NCBI GenBank assembly: GCA_023079485.1
Contig: CM041115.1
Span: forward strand, 28,149,505-28,213,504
Length of the DNA stretch: 64,000 nucleotides
Source: Archilochus colubris
Lineage: Eukaryota; Chordata; Aves; Apodiformes; Trochilidae
Direction: 5' to 3'
Shown piece by piece: positions 1 to 12,500 of this stretch (positions are counted from its first letter, which is position 1; every line of letters begins with the position of its first letter). Below the pieces are notes generated by a model that had not been told where the DNA came from, searched no databases, and saw only the letters and a list, made by a program, of their open reading frames with translations. Made by a program: the position numbers and the translations under genes.

Positions 1-1230
1 ATATGACTTTTCTCTCTTGACTCACTTGATCCTGTGCATTCACCTAATGCGGAGTTGAATATCATCCAGCACATGACATAAAATTTTAAAAAATTATCTT
101 TTAATCAAGATGATATTATCTTTTTAATCAAGATGATATTTCAAGTTTTTGATTATTTTATTTGTTCTTTAGCTTGTAGTTATCTCCCAATCTTTACTTT
201 TTTTTTTTTTCCATTATTTGTATGTCTTAGGTCTAAACATAAGGTACTGTTAGTCTCAGTTCATATTTAAAACAGTTAAGCAAGGCTGGGAGTTACCTTT
301 TCTTGTCCCTGTGCAACTGCTGTGACTGAGCAGAATCAACAGGACAAGGCTATTACAGCTTTGTAGCTAATCATAACAAGAAGGTCCCCATGTGTATAAT
401 AGCAAATTACAAATACTGGCCAGTATTTCCTCTTCTGTTAATAAGTTGTTAAATACAGAAACAATCTGTAAGATTTGTTTGCAGCAGTATGATTTCAATA
501 ATATTTTGTAGTACAGAGTTACTCTCCTATGGGAGAGTGCAGATGAATTTTCAGTGTGCGTTTTTGTCATTCAACCTGACTGCAATGAGAAGGATGAAGC
601 ACTATTAGAAAACTGAAGCAAAATCTTAATGGTATTAATTTTGCTTACAATATAAGAGTAAGGCCACAAATAAATTACTGAGATTGTATTGAACAAGTAT
701 CAATTTAAATTTAGTACATCATATATGCATTGTTCAGAGATATTGTCTAAAGCCAGGTGGGTTTGCCCTGACATAGTATAGTAGTGAGAAAAATGATAGT
801 TACTACCCCTTACATTACAAAAAGTTTGAAAACAAAGTTGTGTAACAATATTGATTAAAGACATACCTTATTATCAGATTCCTCATGGTTTAATAAGGTA
901 CAAAAATGAGACTTGAAAGAGGATGTTAAGACAAATACTCTAACCTCCTGTTAGGAAAGGTCTTTTTAATAGTGTGAGAAAACAGTTTCATCCTTTGTAG
1001 TAAATAAAGATACTTTTCCTCGCAGTAACTGACTATACTGTCTTCTGCTTCACAGTGAAGTAATTAAATTTGAATGGTACTTATTTTAGTCTTGAGAGCT
1101 AATTGGCCTGCCAACTATCCCCACTTGCAAACAGAAATATGGTCTGGAGCTGCTCTCTCCCAGTGCATTTCATGTACCATGAAAAAACCTACACATTCAT
1201 TTGCCATAAAGCTTTTTTCTTTCTCTTCAG
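1..1230. other. SHC3 intron, 3' part; no other feature seen
   Basis: AT-rich intronic sequence upstream of window exon 1. I looked for the preceding SHC3 exon (early PTB) and found none. It contains a 22/23-bp tandem duplication at 95-139, listed separately. No repeat family was recognised. Confidence 0.6.
95..139. repeat. Short tandem duplication, about 22 bp x 2
   Basis: Unit 1 at 95-116 and unit 2 at 117-139 are identical except for one extra T in the second T-run. This is a simple local duplication in an AT-rich SHC3 intron. Confidence 0.85.
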
Positions 1231-1294
1231 GGAAGCAATCAGTCGTGTTTGTGAAGCTGCACCTGGTGCCAAAGGAGCCCTCAAGAAACGAAAG
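1231..1294 (+). CDS. SHC3: SHC3 exon (window exon 1): PTB domain segment
   Basis: The acceptor is ttctcttcag and the donor AAAG|gtattt. The exon opens with the last base of a split codon and then encodes 21 residues beginning EAISRVCEA and ending LKKRK, a signature stretch of SHC PTB domains. It ends in phase 0. Preceding coding exons are not visible in bases 1-1230 and must lie upstream. Confidence 0.93.
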
Positions 1295-4200
1295 GTATTT
1301 TTCTTTTCCTATAGTGCAGATTACTCTATTTGCTTATTTAAACACAGGGAACACCACACAGCAGGCAGATGACTTTATAAATGCTTTGAGAATTGCAGGT
1401 CCTTACTAATCTAAAGAATTGGCTGTTTTCACCCCCGTAGGTTTACTTTTGCCCATTTGGTCAGGAACTGCTTTTATAGGCATCTGCAAGTATGGGTATA
1501 CCCAAGAAAAAGAGTGTGGCTTGCCCTTACATTCTTACTGTAGAGACTCCCTAGTTTTTCTTGTCTTTCTTTTTTAGACTGCAGGTGGAAGGTTTGAAAG
1601 AATCAAAAGGGTTCTCTGGGTTCTGTGTTTAAACCTTAAGGAGGAAAATACCTCTTTCCTTGGAGAGCAAAATGGTGCAAATTTTTGCTGGAAAAGTAGG
1701 TATCAAGCTTAGCAGTTTGGGCAGGCCACAAACCTTATGACAGAATTCCTCTCTATTTCCCCCCAGCCCCCACGAAGGAAAGATAAAAGGAGGATAAAGA
1801 CCAGAGACTCCAAGTTGGAAACTGAAAACGATTTGATACAGATTTTACTGACACAAGGGGAAAGGCAGTAACATAGAGGACAAAGTAACAAAGAATACAA
1901 ATACATATATATATATATATATTATAAAACCCAATAGATAACACTTGGTGAGCCGATGTCAACGAAGAGCTTCAGGAAATGGGAGGAAAATAAAGAGGGA
2001 GGAGCTATTGAGTTCTCGATCTTTATTATAGAGCATGGGCAGGAAAGGGGAGGGAATAGAGCCAGACTCTCAGAGTCCGAAAGCTTCCTTTAGTTTCTCC
2101 TGTCCAAGCAAGGACAGTAGGTTAAACAGAATCCCAAGCTCCTAGTGAGACACACTGCTGCATTACTGGTTTTAGAAGAAATTTTTCTTATCAGTTGCTG
2201 AAAAGGAGTAGCATTTTTAAACTAAGTGTACTGACTGTGAAGAAAATCTGCCCAGGAGCAGACTGAGAAAAATGTTAAAGATGGGTATCTTCTGCCAATC
2301 TGTACTTCTGTCATGTTCGTGCAAGTAGTGGCTTATTAAGTTGGGTAAGGTATGGCTTATGAAGTTGGGTATTTCTGAAGGCCAGGTTTTCACACTTTAC
2401 TCACACTGTCAGAAGGTGATCCTTAAGCATGAGCTGGGAAACTGGAAGGCTTAAGGAAAGAAGAGAAACAAGAATAGGCAAGAAAGTTTGTTTTAAAGAA
2501 AAGTTAATGAAGTACTAGGTCTGTAACATGACAAAGCTAATATAGCACAACACAAATGTTCCATATAAGCGGGATGTAGGTATCATATTTTAAATCAGTT
2601 AAAGTAAGGAAGCTAAAACTGCATGTCTATTTAAACTTCAAGGAGTAAAGAAGCACCAGAGTGTCCACCCTGCTAGAGGCAAAACTTTCCAAGCTTGCAG
2701 ACAGATTAAAACAAATGCAAATAAAGTGGAAGAATACTGTCTCCAGTACAGTTGTGCTTTTATACCCTAAGGTCAACATAAACATTCATCAGTGCAAATT
2801 CCTCACATGGAAGTTTATCTGTTATAAACAGATCATCTGGGCAGTCTGATTTTGCAGTGTGTGGTTACCTGAATCAGGATGGGCTCCTGCAGCTGTGTAG
2901 TTCTCTGGAAGTGTCAAAGATGAGAATTTTATAAATTTCGCTTTTGCAACATTACTTGTATTGCTATAGAACATAACTAAGATCTAATGAAAAGCCCACA
3001 AAAGTTATCTATATTATAAAATCCTCTTTATAATATTTTAATACTTTTGAACTTATTCTCTGAGTTAGGATTAACCTTCAGCTTTATGTTTCATGCCAAT
3101 ACACATTGGCAGATTTATTTTTTAGCCCTGTATTTGGGATTTTACTTGCTGCTGAGAGGTCATACAAGCATAATGACAGTGTGTATATCCATTTTTGTGA
3201 GCATCCCATCAGTGTCACTAGACTGCCACTTTCCCATTGGTAGTGAGTACAACAGTTAGTAGATGCAGACAGAAAAACAAGATATCTTTTCAGGAGCTGG
3301 AGCTGCTTTTACAGAATAAGAACATGCCATTTTAAAATACCAACTTAAGGCATTCATCTTAGTCTGCTCACATGGTTCCTTGGTGACAATGAAACTTTGC
3401 TGTGAAAACCTTATTTTATTAGATCAAGAATGGATGAATACCTGTCTAGCTATTGTTATTGCTCTGTGTTATTGTTGTTTATATTATTATTACTACTACT
3501 ATTACTGTGTCCTGAGGAAAACAATTGTTGCAATGAAATGATTTTTGAAAAGTCAGCAACTTTTTAGAAACTTTAACATTACAGCTAACCCTGCATACAA
3601 TGAAGGTCATCTCAAATAAGCAGAGAACAAAAATGTGTTTTTTTTCGCCACTCCTCACAGCCATCAAGCAAAGTTCTTTCTAGCATCTTGGGCAAGAGCA
3701 ACCTTCAGTTTGCAGGAATGAGCATAATGCTGAATATCTCTACCACCAGCTTAAACCTAATGACTCCTGATACAAAACAGGTGAGTCTAACTGCTGTATT
3801 AGTTTGTGATGCTTTTGATGAAGAGCCTAGTGCTCAACTATTTGCTGTCTGCCAAGACACTCAGCTGATCAGAGTTATTTCTCAATAATGTCTATGAAGT
3901 GAATCAAACCAGGATATAAAGCATATTGAGAGTCGTAGTTTGTTCTGGTATTCAATGCAGCTTTGAACTGTATTCTTCTTGCCATGTTTCAGATAGCTTG
4001 GTTTTGCTTTTAAAGACACAAAGCAGAAGTTACATTTTCTGGTTGGGAGAGTTCCTGCTGGGTACAATCACAAACTTTCAGAGTGATAAAAGGAATGCAT
4101 TCGGAGTACATGACTATAAGACTGAGTGTTCATCCTAAATTTTATGGTAATTCTTACCACTTATAGCCTTAAAGAGCAATCTATTCCTGAGGCACTGCTA

Positions 4201-7200
4201 AAATGGCAGCCTAAAGGATTTTGCAGTACAGTGAAACAAAGCTGCCTTTTTCAAGTAGCCCATTTCTTCTTCATTCTCCTGAAGGAACAGGTAGACTTTG
4301 GGGAATAGCTACAGTGGATTGTGGATGTATGAGATGAGAAAATTCTTTGCTCATGGTGTATATATAAGGTAAAGAAGAGACAGATACATAGTCACTTCTG
4401 TGCTATTTTCTGTGAGCCACATACTGCATTAAGGCACAAAACTTTCTGCCCAGATATAGCTGGAGTTCCTTAGGAGCCTCAGAGTTAAAGGATAAGAAAG
4501 AATACATACATTGCCTATTAAAAAAGCTTACTGTTTGTTCTGTTTGCCTTTATTTATATTAAATCTTATCCTTGTTTAGGAAGTGTCATAATCTTCTGTG
4601 GTGAGCACTGAGCCTGTGGGGGCAGTATTATGGCATGTTGCAGTAGTTTGGAGCCTTATTAAGGAACATACACAACTGTGCTTCTCATAAGGGCAATTGT
4701 CATCAGTCAGAAGCACAGGAAATTTAAGTTAATTAGATATACTAAAGAAGACCCAGACACTGAAAGCTGCTTTGCCTTAAGATGACAGCAGGGTAGAAAT
4801 GGAGTTAAACTGACTAATCCCAGGGTAGAATCCTCCCCAGATGTTTTGCATTCTCTATGAGTTGAAAAAAATATTTATCTCTCTCTCACATCATTTATTT
4901 TGAGATAGACCTGGTATGAATGCTACAGGCCTGGGAGAAGTCTGGTTTCTCACATATCAATAACATTTATTGCAATAAAACAAAAATTTGGTAAAAAATA
5001 ACATCTCCGATACTAATAACATAAGGAGGGTCAGGGAAAATCTCCATTCCCTATTGAGAGGAACACAGTAACAGAAGACAAGGAGAAGGCTGAGGTACTT
5101 AACACCTTATTTGCCTCAGTCTTTAACACAAAGACTGGCTACCCTCAGGGCAACTGGGCTCCTGAGTTGGTAGACAGGCATGGGGATCAGAATTCCCATC
5201 CTGTAATCCAGGAGGAGATAGTTAGGGACCATCTGTGCCATTTAGATTCCAACAAGTTTATGAGGCTGGATGGGATTCATCCTAGGGTGCTGAGGGAGCT
5301 GGCAGAACTGGCTAAGCCACTCTCCACTGTTTATCACTGGTCATGGCTAACCAGGGTGGTCCCAGAAGACTGGAGTTTGGCCAATGTGATGCCCATCCAC
5401 AGGAAGGGCTGAAAGGAGCATCTGGGAAACTATAGGCCTGTCAGTCTGCTCTTGGTGCATGGTAAGGTTTTGGAGCAGAACATCCTGAGTGCCAGCAAGC
5501 AGCATGTAGAAGACAACCAGGGGATCAGCCCCAGCCAATGGGGGTTTAAGAAAGAAAGGTTCTGCCTGAGCAACCTCATCTCCTTCTATGACTGGGTGAC
5601 CTGCCTAGTGGATGAAGGGGAGGCTGTGGATATGGCCTACCTAGATTTCAGCAAAGCCTTTGACATGGTCTCATGCAGCATCCTCCTGGAAAAGCTAGCA
5701 GTCTGTGTCTTAGACAGGTGAACCCTTTGCTGGGTTAAAAACCGGTGGGATGACCAGGCCCAAAGAGTGGTGGTGACTGGTCCTGCATCCAGTCGGTGTC
5801 TGGTGACCAGTGGTGTCCCCAGGGATCAGTACTGGGCCCAGTCCTATTCAGCATCTTTATTGATAAACTGGATGAGGGGATTGAGCCTATCCCTAATAAA
5901 TTCATGGATGACACCAAACTGAGGGGTAGTGTCAATCTGCCAGAGGGTAGGAAGATGCTGCAGAGGGACCTAGACAGGCTGGGTCAGTGGGCTGAGGCCA
6001 ACGGTATGAAATTCAACAGGATCAAGTGCAGGGTTGTACAATAACCCCATGCAGCGCTACAGACTGGGGGAAGAATGATGGAGAGTGGCCTGTCAGAGAG
6101 GGACCTGGGAGCACTGTTTGACAACTGGTTGAACATGAGCCAGCAGTGTGCCCAGGCGGCCTGGAAAGCCAGTGGCATCCTGGCTTTTATCAGGAATAGT
6201 GTGGCCAGGACTAGGGATGTAATTTTCCCTTTGTACTCAGTACTGGTGAGGCCTCACCTTGAGTGCTGTGTACAGTTCTGGGCCCCTCACTTCAAGAATG
6301 AATTGAGTTGCTGGAGCAGGTCCAGAGGAAAGCAATGAGACTGGTGAAGTGACTTGAGGGAAAATCTTACAAGGAGAGGCTAAGGGAGCAGGGGTTGTTT
6401 AGCCTGGAGAATACAAAACTCCGGGGGGACCTTATCAGTCTCTATAACTACCTGAAGGGAGGTGGGAGCCAGGGGGGGATCAGGCTCTTCTCCCCGGCAA
6501 AGAGTGACAAGGACAATAATGCATGGCCTGAGCCTGTGCCAGGAGAGGTTTTGCTTGGATATCAGAAAGCACTTCTTCACGGAGAGGGTGTTTAGACACT
6601 GGAATTGGTTGCTCATGGAAATGGTTGAAGTCACCGTCCCAGGAGGTGTTTAAGGAAAGGTTGGATGTGGTGGTGTTAGGTCATAGGCTGGACTTGCTGA
6701 TCTCAGAGGCCTTTTTCCAGCCTCAGTAATTCTGTGAATCTGTCATTCTGTTGGCGCTTGGGGCTGCAGGAAAGCAACTGCATGTATTCCTGCACAACAG
6801 TTTTGTGCAGCAGGGATAAGTGAAAGATGACTTCGTTTTGGTTTGCTTGTTTGTGTAAAATGCAGATTTGAGTAGATAGAGGTATTTCTAAACTATCTGC
6901 CAACATTCATGAATTTTTTTGTTTCAAGCAATGAGGTAATTTGCCATGCCTTGTTTCAATGCTTTGCTATTGGTGGTAGAGAGGACTATGGGGCTGATTA
7001 GGGACATACTCCTACCTCAGACTAAATGGAACTGTTGAGCTGTTCAATTTAAAAACAAACAAACAAAATGTGTCTGCCTTCAGCGAATGGTTTCAAGCAC
7101 TTTTTAATTTTCTTAAAACGTTTTGAGGCAAGTTGAGGTAATTTGCTTTGTTTTGGGTTTTTTGTTTTGGTTTGGATTTTTTGTGACACTGAGCAAAAAA

Positions 7201-9539
7201 ATTGGGTGATTTGCACAATTCAAGGTAGTGACATTATTAAATGTGAAACAAAACTCTGCTAATTAATCTCTATTGTAAGGATCAATTTTTTCTGGTAAAA
7301 AGAAGGAAATCCTCACTGATGAGTAAGGGAACAATGTTCACCACTGAACACTTAAAATTAATCACATCTTCAGAGGCTGTTGTGGGTCAGTGAAGCACAA
7401 TTTACATGAAAAAAGCTCTACAAAGAGTTGTCAGCTCTTTCTAACATAGTGAAGCAGCAAGATCCAAAGAAACTCACATCAGTTTCTTGTCTTCCCAAAG
7501 AAGATAGTACAAGTCTTTAGATGTAGGATGAGGTAAACAGCCCAGAAGATATCTGCTTAGCTTAATTTTTCCCAAAACTGTTTTCTAAAGTATGTGGTAC
7601 CCTCTCCAAAGCGATGAATTAAGGCCTAAATGACTATTTTCATATCCTCTGAGGTACTAAACAAGGGGCTTGTCCTGTATGAGACCAATTCCTTGGCATG
7701 GTTTCTGTGACTCAAATAGCCAAGTGAAATTTCCTTTAAAAGTATCTTTTCTTTCTTGCTTCTTAAATTATTTCACTATTAAAAGGTTTTATAAGTTAAA
7801 TCACAGAATAGCAATGGAACAGAGCTCTTCTCCTTGTATTAGAGATTCATGACACTTTGTCTTTTCCCAGAGTTAGATCATATTAGTTCAAAATGTACAT
7901 AAATAAGTTGAATTTCAAATGCCCTAGAGTATGCTTGAGGTTATATCCACAATGCTATATTGCAGGGAGATTCAAAGTTCCATTTGAATATTGAAAACCT
8001 GTTGGTGTTGGGATAACATAGAATGACACAGTAGGTGTTGAAAGAAACGTCAGAATACTTAGCTGGTGTGCAGATTGCCATGATTTAATTTATGTCATCA
8101 GAGTGGCATCAGCAGAAGAGTATTTTGATGAATAGGACTTTTTGCTCCATTCATCACTATCTGTAATAAAGAAAGTGAGATTTAGCAGATTAAAGTTTCT
8201 CCAAAGATACTATATGACAGATTATGTGATTTACTAGGATTCTGAGCACATTGAGTGATTTTGCTCTGTCCTGCTAGGTTTTAAGAACCACCAGAATGGA
8301 TACATTCATCCCTGAGTTTGCTTGTATTATCTTGCTACCCTTTGCACTTCTTACAGGTGAAATGCAAGAGGTTGTTTTGATCTTGGTTTTGGATTCTCAC
8401 CCCTATATAAATGAAAAATAAATCAAAAGGGTAAACAATAAGAAAGCCTACTGACTCACACTTATTCTTTCTGATCCATACAGATCATAGCAAATCACCA
8501 TATGCAATCTATTTCCTTTGCATCTGGAGGTGATCCGGTAAGCATTTCTTTAAAGCTTTTCTCACATGGATATTGCATTAGGAGGACTGTGTGGCAAAAA
8601 TTATTGTATAGCTCACTGAAAGAAAAATATAACCACAATAGCTCTGGTTTCTTGTTTCATAAATTCATCTTGATTATTGCCATTAAACTCTTTCTGAGAG
8701 AAATTCTGACAAGCAGTTATAAATCCTTCTTACAAAATATATCAAAGGGCTGTGCACATTCATATAATAACCTATAACCAGAGCTTTGTTTTTCAGAGTA
8801 GTGTAATATTGGTATGATGTGAATTTTTGCCCTGTATCATACAATCATAGAATGTTTTGGGTTGTAAGGGACATTAAAGATCATGAAGATCCAACCTCCC
8901 TGTGTGGGCAGTGACATCTCCTATTAGACCAGGTACCACAAGACCTCATACAATCTGACCTTAAATACTAGCAGGGAGGGGGCATCAACAAGCTCTCTGG
9001 GTAACCTATTCCAGTATCTTACTACCCTCATGGTGAAGAATTTCTTCCTGACATCTAGCCTAGCTCTATCCTCTTTCAGTTTAAAACCATTACCCCTTGT
9101 CCTGTCACTACCCTCTCTGATGTAAAGCCCCTCCCCACTCTTCCTGTAGGCCCTTTCATGTACTGGAAGGTCACTATAAGGTCTTCCTGGAGCCTTCTTT
9201 TCTCCAGGCTGGAATAGCCCAAACTCTCTCAGCCTGTCTTTATAGCAGAGGTGCCCCAGTCTTTTGATCATCTTTGTGGCCCTGCTCTGGATCCTGTCCA
9301 ACAGGTCTGTATCTTTCCCATGCTGGGGGCTTCAAAACTGGCTGCAGTATTCCAGGTGTGTACTCGCAAGAGCAGAGTAGAGGGACAGAATCACCTCCCT
9401 CACCCTCCTAGCCATACCTCTTTTGAGGCACCCCAGGATGCAGTTGGCCTTTTGGGCTGTGAGTGCACACTGGTGGCTCATGTAGAGCTTCGCATCTACT
9501 ACCATCCCCAAGTTCTTTTCCTCAGGGCTGCTCTCTATC

Positions 9540-9570
<31 letters not shown>

Positions 9571-12500
9571 CAGCCTGTATTTATGTCTGGGGTTGAAATG
9601 AACCAGGTGCAGAACCTTGGACTTGGCCATGTTGAACTTCATGAAGGTAGCATGGGTACACCTCCCTCTCCTGCAAAGGTCCCTCTGGATGGACTGCCTT
9701 CCCTCTAAGGTGTCAATCACACCACAGAGCTTGGTATTGGGTATTGTCAGCAAACTTGCTGAGGATGCACTTGATTCCACTGTCCATGTCTCCAACAAAG
9801 ATGTTAAACAGCACTGGTTCCAATAGTGACCCATGAGGAATACCACTCATCACTTGCCTCCACTTGGACACTGAACCATTGACCACAATTCTCTGGGTGC
9901 AGCCAACCAGCCAATTCCTTATCCAGAGAGTGGCCCATCTGTCAAATCCATGTCTTATCAGTTTGGAGACCAGGATGTTGTTTGGGACAGTGTCATACGC
10001 CTTGCACAAATGAAGGTAGATGACATCAGTTGCTCTCCCACTGTGCACCATTTCTGTAGCCTTGTTGTAGAAGGGCACCAAATTGATCAGGATGATTTGA
10101 CTTTACTGAAGCTGTGTTGGCTGTCACCAGTCACCTCCTTATTTTCCATGTGCCCCAGCAGATTTTCCAGGAGGATCTGTTCCATCGTCTTGCCTGGAAG
10201 GCACGATCCTTAAATATCAGCCAGCTCTCATGGGTCCTTCTTCTCTCCAGGATGTTATCCCATGGTAGTACCTTGAGGAGATCCCTGTAGAGACTGAAAT
10301 CTATCCTCTTGAAGTGTACTTTTACAGTAATAGACCATGTTGCATTTATTTTTATACCAATACATGAAAGTATTTTTTTGTCTTCTCATCTTTAAATATG
10401 CATTGAGAAGATGGTGTTCACTAGTGCCTTCAGATATATTTGCTACATGCATGTAGCTTTCAGGAAAAGCTCAGCTCTTTTTTTCTAGTTCTGCAAAGCT
10501 TTCAGATGTACCTGCACATTTCATTTAAGATCAAAGGGCAGGTTCTTGCTTCCTGTGCTTTTCCCTGTTTTTATAGAGTCCATCCAAAGGTATATTATAT
10601 GTGTTTTAAAAGTATTTGTGGTCTAGGAAGCAACGAGAGAGTTATAAAACAGGAGCATTTCTCACCTTTTACCTTAGAGATCTGAAAGCTTTTAAACTGA
10701 GATTCACTGAATGAGTCTGCCCTTTCCTCCATCCTATGATAATGTCATTTTCAGTCATCTACTACAGGTATAGGTCTGCTGAGTTCAGTTCTGTTCCAGA
10801 AGGACGAAAGACACCACATGATAATTATTCAGGGTACTAAACATGGATCAAAATCACCTTTGAACTGCAACAGACTGCAGAGAATTCTGTAAATGAACAA
10901 TTCCTGAAGTGGGCAGAGGAATGATTAGTACAGTTTTCTGACTCCATAAGAAGATTCTTTGCTACTCATCTGCTATCCCAAATGATAAGTCCTGGAAACA
11001 CTTGCACACTGCCCACTGACAGAGTGATTTACCAGAAAAGAGGAGAGGAGCAGCAGTAGAAATGGGATTCGAAGTAAACAAGCTCTTTCAAATGGTTTAG
11101 AGAGATAAAAATCCTGCTACTGAGTCAGTGAGCTACCAGAGAAATAAAATTGCATTCTGTAAGGGAGCCTTTAAAAGACAGTGGAATTGTGAAAATATCT
11201 TCCAAATAATACCACCACATGGTGATCTCATTCTGGGGGTTCAGAGGGTGGTTATGAGTATCTGCTATCACCCTACAGTCTTGTCTCAATGGGGTAGTGT
11301 TTGGCACAACTTTAAATCAAATGCTTATTGATAAAACAGGTGTTCCCTTTGTCCCTCATACAGATGAATTTATTAAGCCATCTGAGGATCATCCAGATAT
11401 AACTTTCATCAGCCCTTGATGATTTCCACTTGGAGGCCTGCTACCACTAAACCGTATCTCTCAAGCACAGTTAAGCTCCAGCCCATGAACTCATCTCCTC
11501 CTATGAGATTGTAAATTAGATGGAGAAAAGCCACACTGAACTAGGGACCCAGATCTCTACCCATATTTCTTCAGGAAATACTTTCTTTAATTTGAGTTTT
11601 GTAGTTTGGTTTATTTAGAAGCAAGACTTCCCTGGCTATTCATCCCATCCACTGTTCTGGGTATTTGAGACACAGTCATGTGAGAAATTAGCTCTGCAAC
11701 TTTTCTGCCCCTTCCTAATCATTAATTACTTTCATAATTCAAAATGTATTCACTAGAGAAGTGCACAGTCTTAGTGTATAGCTTAAGTACCATATATATT
11801 TTTGCAATATTCCCCTTTGCAGTGAGTCAGTTTCTGTCTCTGTCAGTACATGGCAGCTTAAAAATCTCACCACCAAATCCTTTTACACACTACTTTGAAA
11901 TATTTTTTCCTTCCTTTCAAGTCTGTGTTCTGGATCTGCTTTGGCTCTCTTCAACCCCTCCGTATGAAACACTAAACAATTTTCATCCACAGTCATTTCA
12001 GGTGGCTGTTTCCAAGCTGCTAGACAAGACATTTGTTTTTGGAGATGCCTGCTGAAATTTTGGAGTCTGATCTGACAGATTTTAATAAGGCATGTCCCTA
12101 AAGGCAGTGATTTTTCACTTTCAGACCTGCCTCTAAATTTTAATACCACAAAGCAGTTTCTTTGAGCTGAAAATTATGGCTCATTCATGCTTGTCTTCAG
12201 TCCTTGAATATCAGAGACCACTTTGCTCAGTCATGATCAGAGATCAGCTCAGCCATGTATAGACTTTTGATGGGTGTCTTCTAATTCAGCCACTGTGAGG
12301 TGCCCATCCTAGATCCCTAGTCGTTTGTCATAGTTAGCTTGAATCTGAGAGTTTTAGGTGAAAAATGTCTAGGTGGCCCCAGACTCACACGTATACTAGC
12401 TATGAGACAGATCTAGATTTACTCAGTCATAAATGTATCCCTTAGTTATGCCTGCACTAGTGAATTTTACTGACTAGTGCAGGCATAATTTACCTGTGGC

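Noticed and set aside
1074..1409. 111-codon frame covering SHC3 window exon 1
   Set aside because: It is in the wrong frame for SHC; the real exon is only 1231-1294 with clear splice sites.
12446..12488. microRNA precursor at the perfect hairpin
   Set aside because: The 16-bp stem is too short for Drosha/Dicer processing and pairing does not extend beyond the arms.
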